From CAYJAP01 sp964368425 (GTDB taxonomy: Bacteria > Bacillota > Clostridia > Christensenellales > UBA1242): 8,242 nt of DNA. A program made the translations under genes and the position numbers. The notes beneath the pieces are model-generated. The model was not told where the DNA came from. It worked only from the letters and a program-made list of their open reading frames with translations, and searched no databases. This document shows positions 6,911-8,242 of this stretch, one piece after another. Each line of letters opens with the position of its first letter. The first letter of the stretch is position 1. The DNA lies in NCBI GenBank assembly GCA_964368425.1, contig CAYJAP010000033.1, forward strand, positions 1 through 8,242. The letters run 5' to 3'.

Positions 6911-7812
6911 TATTTTTCTCCTAAAAATTCTATTTCTTCTTCTATTTCAATTCCCTTTTTGCGGAAATGAGTTTTTATATAATCGATTAATGTTAAAACA
7001 TCCGAACACGTGGCTTTTCCTTTGTTAACGATAAATCCCGCATGTACTTTGCTTATTTCAGCATCATTTATATTATAACCTTTTAAGCCGTCAACATCAA
7101 TGATTTTACTTATAATAATGTCATCTTTTCTCTTAAACACACTACCCGCAGACGGATAATTAAGCGGTTGAGTCAACGCCCGTCGGTTTATAGTCGCTTT
7201 CATCAGTCTCAAAACTTCTTCTTTATCCCCCTTTTCAAATACAAAAAAAACTTTTACCACCACACAATCTTTTATTTCACTATGACGGTAAGAAAAACCA
7301 CACTTCTTTTTACTCAGATATAACAGTTTACCATTTTTAACTACTAATACCTGATGTATATGGTCGGCTATCTCAGAACCATTTGCTCCTGCATTCATGT
7401 ATGTACAGCCTCCCACAGAGCCGGGTATCCCAAATAAACTTTCCAACCCCGTAAACGAATATTCTTTACAGAAAACACACAGCTCAGATAATAGAGTGCC
7501 AGCGGAAACCTCTACCATATTTGACACCAAATTAATTCCCTTGAAATACCTTGTCAGATTAATAATCACTCCGCGAAAACCTTTGTCCGATACTAATAAA
7601 TTACTTCCTGCACCTACGACACGATGTGGCACATGTCGGACAATCTGCAGAGTTTTCACTATCTCTTCAATAGTTGCGGGGCACACAAAAATATCCGCCT
7701 TACCACCTATGCGAAAAGACGTTTGTTCAGACATGGAAATCCCTTTCTCTATGTACCCTTCTACAATAACTTTTTTTAGTTTTTTATATATTATCCTCAG
7801 ATTATTTCTCAT
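6910..7812 (-). CDS. murB: UDP-N-acetylenolpyruvoylglucosamine reductase MurB
   Basis: MurB is a cytoplasmic FAD enzyme that uses NADPH to reduce UDP-GlcNAc-enolpyruvate to UDP-MurNAc, the second step of peptidoglycan precursor synthesis. The 300-residue length fits the short type II enzymes of Gram-positives. FAD-domain motifs are TSFRIGGKAD (31-40), GAGSNLLVSDKGFRGVI (67-83) and GIPGSVGG (128-135) with MNAGA (139-143). Substrate and catalytic residues are in YRHS (Arg176), YPSAGSVFK (Ser224, the proton donor) and the C-terminal EEEIEFLG (Glu293 the likely catalytic Glu). AGFIVNKG (258-265) is also typical. The ATG at 7812 has no clear ribosome binding site. A later ATG at 7734 (residue 27) has AAAGGG upstream, but would remove the N-terminal segment shared with other MurB proteins, so I keep 7812. 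It lies 35 bases after arsR and overlaps the PHP start by one base. Confidence 0.95.
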   Translation of the reverse strand: MRNNLRIIYKKLKKVIVEGYIEKGISMSEQTSFRIGGKADIFVCPATIEEIVKTLQIVRHVPHRVVGAGSNLLVSDKGFRGVIINLTRYFKGINLVSNMVEVSAGTLLSELCVFCKEYSFTGLESLFGIPGSVGGCTYMNAGANGSEIADHIHQVLVVKNGKLLYLSKKKCGFSYRHSEIKDCVVVKVFFVFEKGDKEEVLRLMKATINRRALTQPLNYPSAGSVFKRKDDIIISKIIDVDGLKGYNINDAEISKVHAGFIVNKGKATCSDVLTLIDYIKTHFRKKGIEIEEEIEFLGEK

Positions 7813-7847
7813 ATAATCTAATATTCGAGCAAGTGCAGAAGTGTGTA

Positions 7848-8183
7848 TCAGAATAACATATTTACCCCTTCCATCATGAGGTTATTAAATCCTTCACTTG
7901 CTAGACTGTACGAAATAATCTTTCCGTCACGCATACCCCTGACAGCACCCCATTGACGTAACAGCTTCAACTGGTGACTTAGCGTCGTTTGATTGATGTT
8001 CAGTAGTACAGATAAATCGTTTACGCACAGCTCACACATCGATAATGCAGATATTATTTTAACTCGGGTAGAGTCAGATAAGATGCTAAAAAAATCTGAC
8101 AACCTTTTCACGGTATCTTCATCTGGCATGTATTTTTGGATATTCTCTCCATCTTCATCGGTAAGTAATAAAGTCTTTTTCAT
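7848..8183 (-). CDS. ArsR/SmtB-family winged-helix transcriptional regulator
   Basis: This 111-residue dimeric DNA-binding repressor type has core motifs in order: FFSILSDSTRVKIISAL (31-47), CELCVNDLSVLL (50-61), the recognition helix region QTTLSHQLKLL (65-75) and a beta-wing, RDGKIISYSL (85-94). Metal-sensing members often have ELCVCDL; here the second Cys is Asn55, leaving Cys50 and Cys53. The Asp/His set of the alpha-5 zinc site (as in SmtB) is not visible in the C-terminal helix. The ligand is therefore unclear, and metal, thiol or redox sensing are all possible. I chose the ATG at 8183 because AGAGGTGG lies directly upstream. The frame is open to 8240, but that extension would be encoded by the promoter and ribosome binding site. 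It is the first gene of a leftward unit leading into murB, with no terminator in the 35-base gap. No transporter or detoxification gene is nearby in this window. Confidence 0.88.
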   Translation of the reverse strand: MKKTLLLTDEDGENIQKYMPDEDTVKRLSDFFSILSDSTRVKIISALSMCELCVNDLSVLLNINQTTLSHQLKLLRQWGAVRGMRDGKIISYSLASEGFNNLMMEGVNMLF

Positions 8184-8202
8184 GTTACCACCTCTCATAA
8201 AA

Positions 8203-8232
8203 ATTATAACGTTGATAGTAACATATGTGCAA
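8203..8232 (-). promoter_or_regulatory. Predicted sigma-A promoter for arsR-murB unit
   Basis: On the minus strand, -35 TTGCAC (8232-8227), an 18-base spacer and a perfect -10 TATAAT (8208-8203) precede arsR. The expected start near 8196 gives a very short leader that begins at the ribosome binding site AGAGGTGG (8195-8188). I see no comparable promoter directly before murB, PHP or whiA, so this one probably drives the whole arsR-murB-PHP-whiA unit. Confidence 0.7.
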
Positions 8233-8242
8233 ATATTCACAT
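8225..8242. promoter_or_regulatory. Operator-like palindrome over the arsR -35 box
   Basis: The minus strand reads ATGTGAATATTTGCACAT. The outer five bases (ATGTG/CACAT) are perfectly inverted, and seven of nine positions pair overall. It covers the -35 box, and it resembles ArsR-family operators in size and AT-rich centre. Autoregulation by the adjacent ArsR protein is an inference. The repeat touches the window edge and could extend further. Confidence 0.45.

Noticed and set aside
7397..7816. 139-residue rightward ORF antisense to murB
   Set aside because: It is fully explained by the opposite strand of the conserved MurB FAD-binding region, and it resembles no known protein.
8184..8240. 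N-terminal extension of the ArsR protein (19 extra residues)
   Set aside because: The extension would be encoded by the -10 box and the ribosome binding site. The ATG at 8183 has a strong, correctly spaced Shine-Dalgarno sequence, and the 111-residue product is of normal length.
1..8242. CRISPR array, transposon, prophage or tRNA genes
   Set aside because: I saw no regularly spaced repeats, transposase or integrase motifs or tRNA-like cloverleaf sequence, and nearly all bases are within housekeeping genes.

Overview
The window looks like a chromosomal housekeeping segment of an uncultured or little-studied low-GC Firmicute, most likely a member of the Clostridia. The evidence is the AT-rich sequence, strong AGGAG-type ribosome binding sites, use of the standard genetic code (TAA, TAG and TGA all act as stops), a short Bacillus/Clostridium-type MurB, and the gene order murB - PHP protein - whiA - dnaE - pfkA. 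That order is a familiar clostridial neighbourhood. There are no mobile elements, CRISPR arrays, tRNAs or rRNAs. Gene density is very high and no gene-free stretch exceeds 100 bases.

Layout. At the left edge (1-511) a single rightward gene encodes a small DUF378/YuzA-like membrane protein with an unusual hydrophilic Asn/His/Ser/Thr/Gln-rich tail. An AT-rich inverted repeat precedes it. A symmetric hairpin at 513-543 ends this gene and also serves the convergent leftward operon. Everything else reads leftward. In transcription order (right to left) this is an ArsR-family regulator (8183-7848), murB (7812-6910), a PHP-family phosphoesterase (6910-6152), whiA (6150-5185), dnaE (5114-1578) and pfkA (1565-597). 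murB/PHP overlap by one base, PHP/whiA are separated by one base, and dnaE/pfkA by 12 bases, so these are translationally close or coupled. Two good sigma-A-type promoters can be read on the minus strand: one before arsR and one in the 70-base gap before dnaE. Each has a palindrome over its -35 region.

Functions. The block combines cell-wall precursor synthesis (MurB), a division/chromosome-linked DNA-binding protein (WhiA), the replicative/repair polymerase DnaE and glycolytic phosphofructokinase. The link between wall synthesis, replication and central carbon flux is typical of this neighbourhood. Two things depart from the usual form. rapZ and yvcK, normally found between the PHP gene and whiA, are absent. 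PfkA keeps an ATP-type catalytic site but has lost most residues of the classical ADP/PEP allosteric site, and carries Tyr for the usual substrate-binding His.

I see no clear new multi-gene system. The observations most worth checking are the degenerate PFK allosteric site, the missing rapZ-yvcK pair, the ArsR protein without a recognisable metal site placed ahead of murB, and the two operator-like palindromes.
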